Shown here piece by piece: positions 45,663 through 57,511 of a DNA stretch of 64,000 nucleotides. Numbering within the stretch: the first letter of the stretch is position 1; each line of letters opens with the position of its first letter. The notes beneath the pieces were generated by a model. It ran no database searches and had not been told where the DNA came from. It saw nothing but the letters and a program-made list of their open reading frames with translations. The position numbers were made by a program, and so were the translations under genes. The DNA lies in assembly GCF_904849725.1 (NCBI RefSeq), contig NC_058522.1:230181084-230245083 (forward strand). The letters are read 5' to 3'. Source of the DNA: Hordeum vulgare subsp. vulgare (Eukaryota > Streptophyta > Magnoliopsida > Poales > Poaceae).

Positions 45663-48600
45663 TGGCTTACACTCACCACAAGCTACATCAGAGTCACATC
45701 AGTACATTACATAATCATCAAGAGTAAGAGCAGGGTCCGTCTACGGACGAAAACAAACGAGAAAAGAAGAACGACGTCCATCCTTGCTATCCTAGGCTGC
45801 CGGCCTGGAACCCATCCTAGATCGATGAAGGGGGAGAAGAAGAAGCAACTCCAAATGAACAAACAACACGCTCGCGTCGAGTAACATTTACCTGTACCTA
45901 CAACTGGGGTTGTAGTAATCTGTGAGCCATAGGGGGACTCAGCAATCTCATTTCCAAAGGTATCAAGACTAGCAAAGCTTAATGGGTGAGGCATGGTTAA
46001 TTGGTGAGGTTGCAGCAGCGGCTAAGCATATATTTGGTGGCTAAACTTACGAGTACAAGAAAAAAGAGGGGGAATATCTACGCATAGCGTACGTGAACTA
46101 CTGATGATCAAATGAATGATCTTGAACACCTACCTATGTCAGACATAACCCCACCGTGTCCTCGATCGGAGAAAGAACTCACGAAAGAGACAGTCATGGT
46201 TACGCACACAGTTGGCATATTTTAATTAAGTTAACTTCAAGTTATCTAGAACCAGTGTTAAACAAAGTTTCCATGTTGCCACATAACCGCGGGCACGGCT
46301 TTCCGAAAGATTTAACCCTGCAGGGGTGCTCCAACTAGTCCATCACAAATTACCACAAGCCGCATAGAAATCCTCAATCACGAAGCTCGCGATCTTGTCG
46401 GATTCCGTAGTGGAAAACCTCAACTCTGAGATTACCCAAAGCATCAACGGAATCCCGATGCACAAGATATCTCGTCAAAGGTAAAACTAATCCAGCAAGG
46501 CCGCCCGGCGTGTCGACGATCCCGATAGGAGCCGCGTATCTCGTTCTCGGGACACGACGGATAAGCGACGCGTACGAGTGCCAAACCTCGAGTTTCCTCG
46601 CGGTGGCCCTGCACAGTGCTCTGTTTTGGACCAGCACCATCAGCGCTGGCCCTACCTGTATTATGTAGAATTACTCCTCGGGTAGCGCTAACTCCCTATG
46701 CATTTGAAATTATCAGAATTATTATGTTGGGAAAATGTAGTACCAATGTTGGGCCTTGCCAGACCAGCTTTAATCTAAAACGAATTATCAAGGGGGTCCC
46801 CATAACAACCCCGATCGTGTTAGGAGCGCTCAATTATGGAACATAACACCGATAGCCGAAACTAAGGGGGCAAAGGTGGAACAAAACACCAGGCTAGAAA
46901 GGCCGAGCCTTCCACCTTTTACCAAGTATATAGGTGCATTAAATTAAATAGCATTAATATGGTGATATAACAAGGAACCCATGTAATCACATGGAAGCTA
47001 ATGCACCTGCAACTAGCAACGCTACACAGGTTAAGCAAGCGGTAACATAGCCAATCAGTGGTTTGCTAGGTCGAACAGGTTGAAAGTTTTCATGGCATTG
47101 TTGAGAGGCTGACATTTAACATGTGGTAGGCAACGAGACATAAACGGTAAAACTAGCTTGGCAATGATAGTAATGGTATCTGGGGAAATGCTCATCTTGC
47201 CTGAGATCTCGATTGGAAGAAGAATGACTCCGTGAAGCAGACGAACCGATGTAGTCGAACGGGTCCTCACAATCCGACACGCTTGCGGAACTCTATCGAG
47301 ACGAAGCAAACCGGAAACACAAATCAAAACATGATGCACAACACAAATGATGCATGAGCACCTGAATACATGCAAGTCACGGCATGACAATCCACGACAA
47401 ACAAACACTACACATTAAGTGAAGTTCAATATGCAACGAGTTGCATATTGACGAAACTCCACGCTTAATTATTTAGTTCTATCCCGATTAGATACACGGC
47501 AATATTAAATGTTGTCAAACATGGAAACAGGTGAAGCGTAATTAAACTACCTATCTAGGCATTTTAAATGAGGTCCGAAATGACATATAGCACCTCCGAG
47601 ACGACCTCACATGTTAATTTACAAATCTGTCCAGATCTGAACTAACGCATTTAATTAGTTGTTAAACAGCAAAACAAGTAGGTTCACGTGATTCTACGCG
47701 TCGAGACAAGCAATTTACACATAGAGAACATCTCCAACGGAGCTACGGATCAAAAGTTACGAGCACCACAAGATATGATGGCATGAATGCAATATGTGTG
47801 CCACGGCAGTCAAGAGCACTTCAAAACATACAAACAGCAAGAGAAAATGAAACTACACGAGATTCTAAGCAAGTTTCATGTAGGACACGATCAAAACGGA
47901 GCTACGATTCAAAAACTACGAGCAAAACAAGAAAACACTACAATCTGTCAAAATCAGCCACATAGCATTTTCTACACCCCACAACTACGAGCTACACAAC
48001 TCCGATAAGCTCAAGCAAGGCATGACACGAAAGAGGGCAAGAAGCACTACTACAAACAACTAACAACAACTAGCATGGCAGCAAGGAACACTAGGAAAAG
48101 AAGTCATAAAATGGCTTCCCACACACTATTTCAGACTTAGTGAAAATAGCAGTTTTGAAGCTGCGGTTTTTTGATCTGAAGGCATATTGACAGCAGCAAA
48201 ACCTATAGCTACAGGGCTCCAAATGGCATGAAAATTCACAGCATGCTATAGAAACACAAGGGCTACAACTAACTCTATTGGACCAAGCTCAAAAGAGCTA
48301 CAGATCAAAAGATACAAGCAAGACAAGACGGCAACAAAATATAACAGATCTCAGACTTAGAAATATTTCAGCTCCTCCAAATCAGCACTATTTCTAGCAA
48401 CTTGAGAGCAAGCAAACCACACCTAAACATGCATTTCTATTGCAACTAAAAATCCCACGGGCTAGACTAAACATCAAAGATCAACTTCCTAGTTGACAAC
48501 TTAATCAAACGAAGCACGGAATAAATCCTACGAAATAAACAAGAGGGCAACATGGCTAAATATCGTGCGAACTAATTTTCTCAAAAGCTAAAACTAATTG

Positions 48601-49862
48601 CACAGAAAAATCCCATGCATTTTTTCTACCACGAAAACATATAAAACATGTGGGGTTGCACAACAAAATAATGCCACGCGAAAAATGCGAGATAAAAACC
48701 TATTCACGGGAAAATAAACTACCGCAATACCCTACACGCAAAAAATACAAATGACTGCTCTAAAATACATGGAAAATAGGTCCTTAGAGCATGAACATTT
48801 TATCTAAGGCATTCGGGCACACCGGACACGCGCGAAAAATAAATACGGGACGCAAACATATTAGGACAGCATGTTAATCTATGCATACGGCACGCTAAAC
48901 GTCGTCAAACAAATATGCAAGTTGCACCAACGTATTCTACGCGCAAAACTACGCGGAATCCATATGCTACATGTCGTGATCCGATTTACGGATTAAAAGA
49001 TACGGGCATTCTAATATTTAGCTAAATCCTGAAATTATCTAAACCGAAAAATAAATCCTATACTAGCTACAGGGCCGAAACTGAGGCGTCAAATAAATAA
49101 GGGGCGCATATGCGTAATATAAAGGGGCTCGGGGATCTCACCTCGGTTGGGCCTCTTGGCCGGCTCGAACTGAGCCTGGGGTCGGTCGGCGGAGCAGCTG
49201 CTTGGGCCAGCTGCGGGAGGATGCCCAGCTGGGGCGAGAGGTGCTGGCCGGGAGGTGGGCCTCGCTTGGCCAGGCCGGCCCACGGGGGCGAGAGGGCGGG
49301 AACTGCTGCCTGGAGCGCATCGTTCCCCTCGTGTCGCTCCAGGGCAGAGGTGAGGCGGCAGCTGCAGGCCATGTCGGCAGCGGGCGCCGGCGGGGACGGA
49401 GGCAGGCGATGGCGGGGACGGAGGCACGCGACGGCGGGGACGACCGGATCTGGCGGCGGCGGCTCCCTGCAGTGGCCGGCGACGAGGCTGCTGCCGGCGG
49501 TGTGGGGGCCCGGCGACGACGGCTCCTGCCGGCGATGTTGCTCCGGCGAGCCACAGCGGGGGCCGGCGACACCGAGGCGCCCGGAGGGAGGAGGCGCGGC
49601 GCGGCTGCGGAACCGAGGAGGCGGCGAGGCGCTCGGGAGGAGGAGGCTCTGGCACGGGAGGCGTTGCTCGGTGCCACGCACGGGAGCACGGGAGCGCGGG
49701 CAGCGGCGGCGGTGGTTCGGGCCCGGCGGGCCTTGGATGGGCTTGGCGGGCCCACGGTGGTTGTGGCTGGTGGGAGGAGAGAGAGTGAGGGGGCTAGGGT
49801 TTCGGGGGTAGGTGGCGCGGATCCCGAGGTGGAAGGGCGCTGTCTAAAAATGCACACGGAGA

Positions 49863-49872
49863 CTATATATAG
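49863..49872 (-). promoter_or_regulatory. TATA box of solo LTR
   Basis: CTATATATAG, palindromic, about 560 bp from the LTR start on the minus strand and just upstream of the GC-rich block. Confidence 0.55.
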
Positions 49873-50635
49873 ACAAATGGGGGGCTAGGTTTAGCGAAAT
49901 TTCGACCCGGATCCAACCGTGCGGTCGAATTCGGATGATTCCGCACGCGGGAACGGTTACGAGGCCGTGTAGGAGGTATCCGGAGACAAGAGGGAGATCG
50001 GGCGGCGCGGCAACGATTTTTAAAACACCGATAACCGTCTGACGGTAGACCGAATACGGTGCCGCTACGGTCGACCGTTCGGGTACCAAACGAACTCCGA
50101 TCGCGACGAAATTCGACAGGAAGCCTAGCTATAACTAATTACGACCGCATGCTAAGTTTCACCCCGATCAGAGAAAGTTTTCAACACACTTTTAAAAACA
50201 GGAATTTGACGATGCAGCGGGCGCGTGTGTGTGTGGTCGGGCTCAGAACGGACAACGACGAGAACGAGCAACTAACAACGGATGCAAGTTTTGAAAACTA
50301 GCGGCAACAGAGATGACGATGCAATGTTGATGATGCGCATGATGATGCGACAAAAGAAAAATAGACACACGACGAAAACGGAAAGAAAAGGGGAATCTTC
50401 TGGAACGTCGGTCTCGGGCTGTCACATTGGGTGTGTTGGGGACACAAGAGACTCTTTGTTATTTGGTTCCAAGGTTGCTTGAGAGAGACCATCTTCATCC
50501 TACGCCTCGTGCGGATTGATAAACCTTAGGTCACCCACTTGAGGGAAAATTGCTACTGTCCTACAAACCTCTGTACTTGGAGGCCCAACAATATCTACAA
50601 GGTGAAGGTTGCGTAGTAGGCATCAAGCTCTTTTC

Positions 50636-50653
50636 TCGCGCCGTTGTCGGGGA
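50636..50653 (+). other. PBS of unit 2, mutated
   Basis: TCGCGCCGTTGTCGGGGA: the tRNA-Asp site with two changes, one at the second base. Confidence 0.75.
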
Positions 50654-50749
50654 GGTTAGCGCTTGAAGGTATATCTTTATATCTTGCAATCGAATCTTTT
50701 AGTTTCTTGTTTTATAACTAGTTTAATCTATAAAAGAAAACTACAAAAA

Positions 50750-51541
50750 ATGGAATTAAGGTTGCCTCATATGTTTCATCTTTTCAATGTCTTTCATGAA
50801 AATGATGGGAAGGAAAATTGTGCTCAAGTGCTAGAAGAAGAATTACATAGAATGCTTGGCATAAAATATGTGAATGATGAGCATGATTGCAATGTTGTTA
50901 GTATGAATACTTTGAATACCCATGATGCTAGTGATATGCAAAGCCACAAGCTTGGGGATGCTATGTTTGATGAAGATGATCTTTTTAGTTCAACCACTTT
51001 GAATGATCAAAGTTATTATGATGAAAGCATGCCCCCTATTTATGATGATTATTGTGATGATACTTATGCTATAATAAATAAAGATGATAAAACTTGTCAC
51101 AATTATGAGCACCCTTTTAATGAACGTTACTCTTTTAATGTGGAAACAATTCGTAGTGTTCAAGTCTTTTACGATACTCCCACTACTATTGATGAGAATA
51201 AATTTCCTTATGTGGTGAGTAGTAAAATTTATATTCTTGTAGATCATGAAAAGAATGCTTTAGGTGCAGGTTATATTGTTGAATTCATTCATGATGCTAC
51301 TGAAAATTATTATGAGAGAGGGTCATATGCTTCTACATATTGCAATAACATCAAGTTTCCTCTCTATGTGTTGAAATCTTTGAAATCATGCTTGTTTTTC
51401 CTTCCTATGCTAGTTGATTCTTGCTCCAATAAATTTTTTGTTCACAAAATCCCTACACATAGGAAGTGGATTAGACTTAAATATACTATTGATATGCTCC
51501 ATGATCCTTCCATTATGTTTCAATCATTATCTTTTATGTGA
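50750..51541 (+). CDS. Unit 2 ORF, 263 aa, unknown function
   Basis: Second copy of the unit ORF: ATG 50750 (MELRLPHMFHLFNVF) to TGA at 51539-51541, same length as 41092-41883 and no indels. The frame is open further upstream to 50663, but the Met shared with unit 1 is preferred. Substitutions are spread throughout (for example SSTTLNDQSYYDES against SRSPTLNDQIYYDES). Acidic, with no recognised domain. Confidence 0.7.
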   Translation: MELRLPHMFHLFNVFHENDGKENCAQVLEEELHRMLGIKYVNDEHDCNVVSMNTLNTHDASDMQSHKLGDAMFDEDDLFSSTTLNDQSYYDESMPPIYDDYCDDTYAIINKDDKTCHNYEHPFNERYSFNVETIRSVQVFYDTPTTIDENKFPYVVSSKIYILVDHEKNALGAGYIVEFIHDATENYYERGSYASTYCNNIKFPLYVLKSLKSCLFFLPMLVDSCSNKFFVHKIPTHRKWIRLKYTIDMLHDPSIMFQSLSFM

Positions 51542-54234
51542 GCATCATTGAAATCATCATGCCTAGCTTTAAAGGCATTAAAGAAAAGTGCTTGTTGGGA
51601 GAGAACCCAATATGTATCCTTACTGTTTTTGTGTGTTCAAATGATTAAGATACAGTATTAATCATGTTTTATTGCCTTAGTTTCAATAAAGTGCCAAGTA
51701 AAGCCTTTATGATTAGTTTGGGTGACAGTTGTTTGATCATAATGAAAAAGACAGAAACTTTGCGCTCGCGAAATCATTTATAATTTCTATCCAGAGAGTG
51801 CTTTTAGGTTGATTCTTTTTGCTGCTGATTGATATACAAATTTTATTAGTTATCATAATTGTTTCAGAATTGTTGGAGTTGCAGAAGTATGGTTAGCATT
51901 CAGATCATTACATACCGTTCTGTTTTTGACAGATTCTGTTTTCAATGCATAGTTTGCTTGTTTTTGTGTTTCCATAGATTATATTGAGTAATATGAATTG
52001 TGGAAATAATAAGATACAGTATGCATTATGTGAAAATAATCATGAGTCTTGTTTTTACAGTACCCAAGTGATTAATTTTCTCTTTATCATACTAACCCAT
52101 CTCACGAAGTTCCGTTAAGTTTTGTGTTGTGAAGTTTTCAAGTTTTGGTTAGAATTTCGATGGACTATGGAACAAGGACTGGCCAGAGCCTAAGCTTGGG
52201 GATGCCCAAGGTACCCCAAATCCATATTCAAGGACACCAAAGAGCCCAAGTTGGGGATGCCCCGGGAAGGCATCCCCTCTTTCGTCTTCAATCCATCGGT
52301 AACTTTACTTGGGGCTATATTTTTATTCACCACATGATATGTGTTTTGCTTGGAGCATCATTTTATTTTGTTTGAATAAGGTACTTAGGATCTGAAATTC
52401 TTAGATGGGAGAGTATTCACATAGCCAAATAATTATTCAACTACTCATTGAGCTTCACTTATATCTTTTGGAGTAGTTTGCCTTTGCTCTAGTACTTCAC
52501 TTATATCTTTTTAGAGCACGGCGGTGTCATATTTTGTAGAAATAAAAACTCTCGAAGTTCACTTATATCTTTTTGAGAGTGCTTTCTCTAAGTAACTTGG
52601 TAATTGGTGTGTGCTATGAAATTAGACCTAAATATTATAGGCATCCAAAGAGGATATAATAAAAACTTCCATATTCAAGTGCATTGATTAGTAAAAGAAG
52701 TTTGATTCCTCACAATTAGTTTGAGATATGGATATGGTAATATTAGAGTCATGTTAGTAGGGTGTTGTGAATCTAGAAATACTTGTGTTGAGGTTAGTTA
52801 TTCCCGTAGCATGCACGTATGGTGAACCACTATGTTAGGAAGTCGGAGCATAATTGATTTATTGATTGTCATCCTTTGTGTGGCGGTCGGGATCGCGCGA
52901 TGGTTAACACCTACCAACCCTTCCCCTAGGAGTATGCGTTTAGCACTTTGTTTCGATTACTAATAAAAACTTTCGCAATAAGTATATGAGTTCTTCATGA
53001 CTAATGTGAGTCCATGGTATAGATGCACTTTTAACATCCACCATTGCTAGCCTCTCTAGTACCGCGCAACTTTCGTCGGTGCACAAACCCACCATATACC
53101 TTCCTCAAAACAGCCACCATACCTACCTATTATGGCATTTTCATAGCCATTCGAGATATATTGCCATGCAACTCCCACCGTTCTTTCTCATGACATGTGT
53201 CGTCACTTTCATATTTCCATTGCATGATCGTAAGATAGCTAGTGAGATGTTTCAACGTCATACGCTAAGCTAGATTGTTGCACATCCCGGTACACTGCCG
53301 GAGGCATTTCATATAGAGTCATCATTGTTCTAAGTATTGAGTTGTAAGTAAATAAAAGCGTGATGATTATCATTATTAGAGCATTGTCCCATGTGAGGAA
53401 ATAAAAAAAATGAAAAAAAATAGGACAAAGAGCCCAAACAACAACAAAAAACGAGAGAAAAAGAGAGAAGGGACAATGCTACTATCCTTTACCACACTTG
53501 TGCTTCAAAGTAGCACTGTGATCTTCATGATAGAGAATCTCTTGTTTTGTCACTTCCATATACTAGTGGGAATTTTCATTTTAGAACTTGGCTTGTATAT
53601 TCCAATGACGGGCTTCCTCAAAATTGCCCTAGGTCTTCGTGAGCAAGCAAGTTGAGTGCACACCCACTAGTTTTCTTTTTTGAGCTTACATACACTTTTA
53701 GCTCTAGTGCATCCATTGCATAGCAATCCCTACTCATTCACATTGATATCTATTGATGGGCATCTCCATAGCCCATTAATACGCCGAGTCAATGTCACCA
53801 TCTCCTCCTTTTTGCCTCACAACCTCCACCACACTCTATTCCACCTATAGTGCTATATCCATGGCTCACGCTCATGTATTGCATGAGAGTTGAAAAAGTT
53901 TGAGAAAGTAAGAGTGCAAAAACAGTTACTTGGCCAATACTGGGGTTGTGCATGATTTAAATTCGTTGTGTGGGGGTGATGGAGCATAGCCAGACTATAT
54001 GATTTTGTAGGGATAACTTTCTTTGGCCTTGTTATTTCAAAAGTTCATGACTACTTTGCTAGTATGCTTGAAGTATTATTGTTTTCATGTCAATAGTAAA
54101 CTATTGTTTCGAATCTTACGGATCTGAACATTCATTCCACAAGAAAGAAGTTACAAAGAACAAATATGTTAGGTAGCATTCCACATCAAAAATTCGGTCT
54201 TTATCACTTCCCTACTCGAGGACGAGCAGGAGTT
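51542..54234 (+). other. Unit 2 non-coding internal region
   Basis: Collinear with 41884-44579. The PPT-like AAGCTTGGGGATGC is kept at 52192-52205; the next copy near 52248 has lost a C. No gene seen. Confidence 0.6.
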
Positions 54235-54249
54235 AAGCTTGGGGATGCT
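54235..54249 (+). other. PPT of unit 2
   Basis: AAGCTTGGGGATGCT next to the LTR3 start, identical to unit 1. Confidence 0.8.
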
Positions 54250-54531
54250 TGATACGTCTCCAACGTATCTATAATTTTTGATGGTTCCATGCTATTATCT
54301 TGTCAACTTTGGATGTTTTATATGCATGAATATGCTATTTTATATCTTTTTCGGGACTAACCTATTAACTCAGTGCCAAGTGCCAGTTTCTGTTTTTTTC
54401 GTGTTTTTGACCTTTTTCAAAGAAGAATATCAAACGGAGTCCAAATGGAATAAAACTTTCGCGATGATTTTTTTGGACAAAAAGAGACTCCCGAAGCTTT
54501 GGAAGAAGGCTAGAAGAGCCACGAGGGAGTC
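54250..54531 (+). mobile_element. LTR3 of multimer, 282-bp stub
   Basis: Opens TGATACGTCTCCAACG and matches LTR1 up to GAGGGAGTC, then stops at an inserted reverse-strand LTR. The TATA box and rest of the LTR are missing. Confidence 0.85.
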
Positions 54532-55723
54532 TGCTACCTCTTGAGCTTGCGTTGGTTTTTCCCTTGAAGAGGAAAGGGTGATGTAGCAGAATAGCAGTAA
54601 GTATTTCCCTCAGTTTGAGAACCAAGGTATCAATCCAGTAGGAGTATCAAGGCAAGTCTCCAAAGTACCTGCGCAAAAACAGCAAACTTGCACCCGACGC
54701 TACAAAAGGGGTTGTCAATCCCTTCACGATTGATTGACGTGAGATCTGAAGGCGGAAAGTGCAACAAAGTAAAAGTGTAGGGCTGAAAATATGATGTGAA
54801 GTAGACCTGGGGCCCATAGTGTTCAGTAGAGTCTTCTCTCAAGATAGCAAATATTACGGTGGGTGAACGAATTACTGTCGAGCAATTGATAGAACCGCGC
54901 AAAGTCATGACGATATCTAAGGCAATGGTCATACATATAGGCATCACGTCCGAGACAAGTAGACCGATACTTTCTGCATATAGTACTATTACTCCACACA
55001 TCGACCGCTATCCAGCATGCATCTAGTGTATTGAGTTCATAACAAACAGACTAACGCCTTAAGCAAGATGACATGATGTAGAGGGATGAATTAATTCAAT
55101 AGATATAAACCCCATCTATTTACCCTTGATGGCAACAACACGATGCGTGCCTTGCTACCCCTTCTGTCACTGGGTGAGGTCACCGCACGGTATGAACCCA
55201 TAACCAAGCACTTCTCCCATTGCAAGAACTGTAGATCAAGTTGGCCAAACGAAACCCACAACTCGAAGAGAATTACAACTTTACAAGGATATGAAATCAT
55301 GCATATAAGAGATCGGAAGAAACTCAAATAAGATTCATAGATAATCTGATCATAAATCCACCATTCATCGGATCTCGACAAACACACCTCAAAAGAGGAT
55401 TACATCGGATAGATCTCCATGAAGATCATGGAGAACTTTGTATTGAAGATCCAAGAGAAAGAAGAAGCCATATATCTACTAGCTATGGACCCGAAGGTCT
55501 ATGGTGAACTACTCACGCATCATCGGAGAGGCAATGGTGTTGATGAAGAAGCCCTCCGTGTCTGGATCCCCCCTCCGACACGGCACCAGAACGTGCCCCA
55601 GATGGGATCTTGCGGAGACAGAAGCTTGCGGCGGCAGAAAAGTATTTTCGTGGCTCTCTCCCATGGTTTCAGATTTTTCAAGGATTCATAGGCGGAAGAA
55701 GTAGGGCAAAGGAGCCATGGGGA
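54532..55723 (-). mobile_element. Truncated Athila-type LTR, reverse orientation
   Basis: Its minus-strand 3' end reads CTCAAGAGGTAGCA (CA at 54532), while the other end lacks a TG start. The part near 55485-55520 (GGACCCGAAGGTCTATGGTG) matches 5905-5940 in the truncated LTR at 5894-6472. A widespread Triticeae LTR type. No genes. Confidence 0.7.
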
Positions 55724-55836
55724 TCACAAGAAATAAGTTACAAAGAACAAATATGTTAGGTAGCATTCCACATCAAATATTCGGTCTTTATCACTTCCAT
55801 ACTCGAGGACGAGCACGAGTTAAGCTTGGGGATGCT
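55724..55836 (+). mobile_element. Remnant of third internal domain
   Basis: TCACAAGAAATAAG through PPT AAGCTTGGGGATGCT (55822-55836) matches the ends of internal 1 and 2. About 3.5 kb of this unit is gone. Confidence 0.85.
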
Positions 55837-57506
55837 TGATACATCTCCAACGTATCTATAATTTTTGATGGTTACATGCTATTATATTGTCAACTTTGGA
55901 TGTTTTATATGCATGAACATGCTATTTTGTATCTTTTTGGGACTAACCTATTAACTCAGTGCCAACTGCCAGTTTCTGTTTTTCCGTGTTTTTTACCTTT
56001 TTCATAGAAGAATATCAAACGGAGTCCAAATGGAATAAAACATTCGCGATGATTTTTTTTGGACCAAAAGAGACTCCCGAAGCTTTGGAAGAAGGCCAGA
56101 AGAGCCATGAGGGAGTCACAAGCCCAGCAGGCCCGGCCCCGCCCCCTAGGTCGGGCCTAGCAGGCTTGTGACCTCCTCGTGGGCCTAACCGACGTAATTC
56201 CACCGCCATAAATTCCTATAAATACAGAAACCCCCAAAAAGAAACCTAGATCGGGAGTTCTGCCGCCGCAAGCCTCTGTAGCCACCAAAAACCAATCGGG
56301 AGCCCATTCCGACACCCTGCCGAAGGGGAATCCATCTCCGGTGGCCATCTTCATCATCCCGGCGATCTCCATGACGAGGAGGGAGTAGTTCTCCCTCGGG
56401 GCTGAGGGTATGTACCAGTAGCTATGTGTTTGATCTCTCTCTCGTGTTCTTGAGATGTCATGATCTCGATATACCGCAGGCTTTGCTACTATAGTTGGAT
56501 CCTATGATGTTCTTCCCCCTCTCCCTTCTTGTAATGAATTGAGTTTTCCCTTTGGAGTTATCTTATCAGATTGAGTCTTTAAGAACACTTGATGTATGTC
56601 TTGCACGTATCTATCTTTGGTGATAATGGGATATTCATGTGAGTACTTGATGTATGTTTTGGTGACCAACTTGCGGGTTTTGTGACATCGCGAACCTATG
56701 CATATGGGTTGGCACACGTTTTGACTCTCCGGTAGAAACTTTGGGGCACTCTTTGAAGTTCTATGTGTTGGTTGAATAGATGATTCTGAGATTGTGTGAT
56801 GCATATCGTATAATCATGCCCATGGATACTTGAGGTGACAATGGAGTATCTAGGTGACATTAGGGTCTTGGTTGATGTGTGTCTTAAGGTGTTATTCTAG
56901 TACGAACTCTATGATGGATTGAACGGAAAGAATGGCTTCGTGTTATTTTACTACGGACTCTGGAATAGATCGATCAGAAATAATAACTTTGTGGTGGTTT
57001 CGTACCCGACAATAATCTCTTCGTTTGTTCTCCTCTATTAGTTACTTTGGAGTGACTCTTTGTTGCACGTTGAGGGATAGTTATATGATCCAATTATGTT
57101 ATCATTGTTGAGAGAACTTCACTAGTGAAAGTATGAACCCTAGGCCTTGTTTCCACGCATTGCAATACCGTTCGTGCTCACTTTTACTTTTAGTTACCTT
57201 GCTGTTTTTGTAATTTCAGATTACAAAAACCTATATCTACCATCCATATTGCACTTGTATCACCATCTCTTCGCCGAACTAGTGCACCTATACAATTTAC
57301 CATTGTATTGGGTGTGTTGGGGACACAAGAGACTCTTTGTTATTTGGTTGCGGTGTTGCTTGAGAGAGACCATCTTCATCCTACGCCTCCCGCGGATTGA
57401 TAAACCTTAGGTCACCCACTTGAGGGGAAATTGCTACTGTCCTACAAACCACTGCACTTGGAGGCCCAACAACGTCTACAAGGAGAAGGTTGCGTAGTAG
57501 ACATCA
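55837..57506 (+). mobile_element. LTR4 of multimer (1670 bp)
   Basis: Opens TGATACATCTCC (one change) and ends GTAGTAGACATCA, followed by TSD AGACC. TATA box at 56217-56224. Complete. Confidence 0.92.
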
Positions 57507-57511
57507 AGACC

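Larger units (their letters stand above)
45516..50426 (-). mobile_element. Solo LTR, 4.9 kb
   Basis: Minus strand from 50426: TGTGACAGCCCGAGACCGACG ... CATCTTGGGCGTGACA, with perfect TSD TTGGG (45511-45515 and 50427-50431). No PBS, PPT, gag or pol motif, and no internal repeat of its ends, so it is a solo LTR of a long-LTR gypsy family. A minus-strand TATA box (49872-49863) is followed by a GC-rich block (about 49850-49110), as in the other long LTRs here. The remaining 45700-49060 is AT-rich and without genes. Confidence 0.8.
44595..50625 (+). mobile_element. LTR2 of multimer, deleted and split by solo LTR
   Basis: LTR sequence at 44595-45515 and 50432-50625. Relative to LTR1 it lacks about 560 bp (matching roughly 39615-40178), with a junction near 44905-44930. 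The loss removes the TATA box and the splice-like GC-rich leader. It is followed by a second PBS, so it also acts as the 5' LTR of unit 2. Confidence 0.88.
39305..57506 (+). mobile_element. Multimeric non-autonomous Athila-like element
   Basis: Tandem structure LTR1 (39305-40967), internal 1 (40968-44594), LTR2 (44595-50625), internal 2 (50626-54249), LTR3 stub (54250-54531), internal-3 remnant (55724-55836) and LTR4 (55837-57506). TSD AGACC flanks only the outer ends (39300-39304 and 57507-57511). Internal domains of about 3.63 kb have a tRNA-Asp-type PBS, one ORF and a PPT but no pol. One TSD pair implies a single integration whose units multiplied by LTR-LTR recombination or arose before integration. 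Removing the element restores the Athila RNase H frame. Confidence 0.88.

Noticed and set aside
49067..49888. Long overlapping ORFs on both strands (up to 239 codons)
   Set aside because: They arise in a very GC-rich block with few stop codons, are low-complexity Arg/Ala/Gly/Pro, and lie in the leader of a solo LTR.
39305..57506. Four independent insertions of the same LTR family
   Set aside because: Inner LTRs are joined directly to PBS or PPT sequences without TSDs, and only the outermost ends share AGACC.
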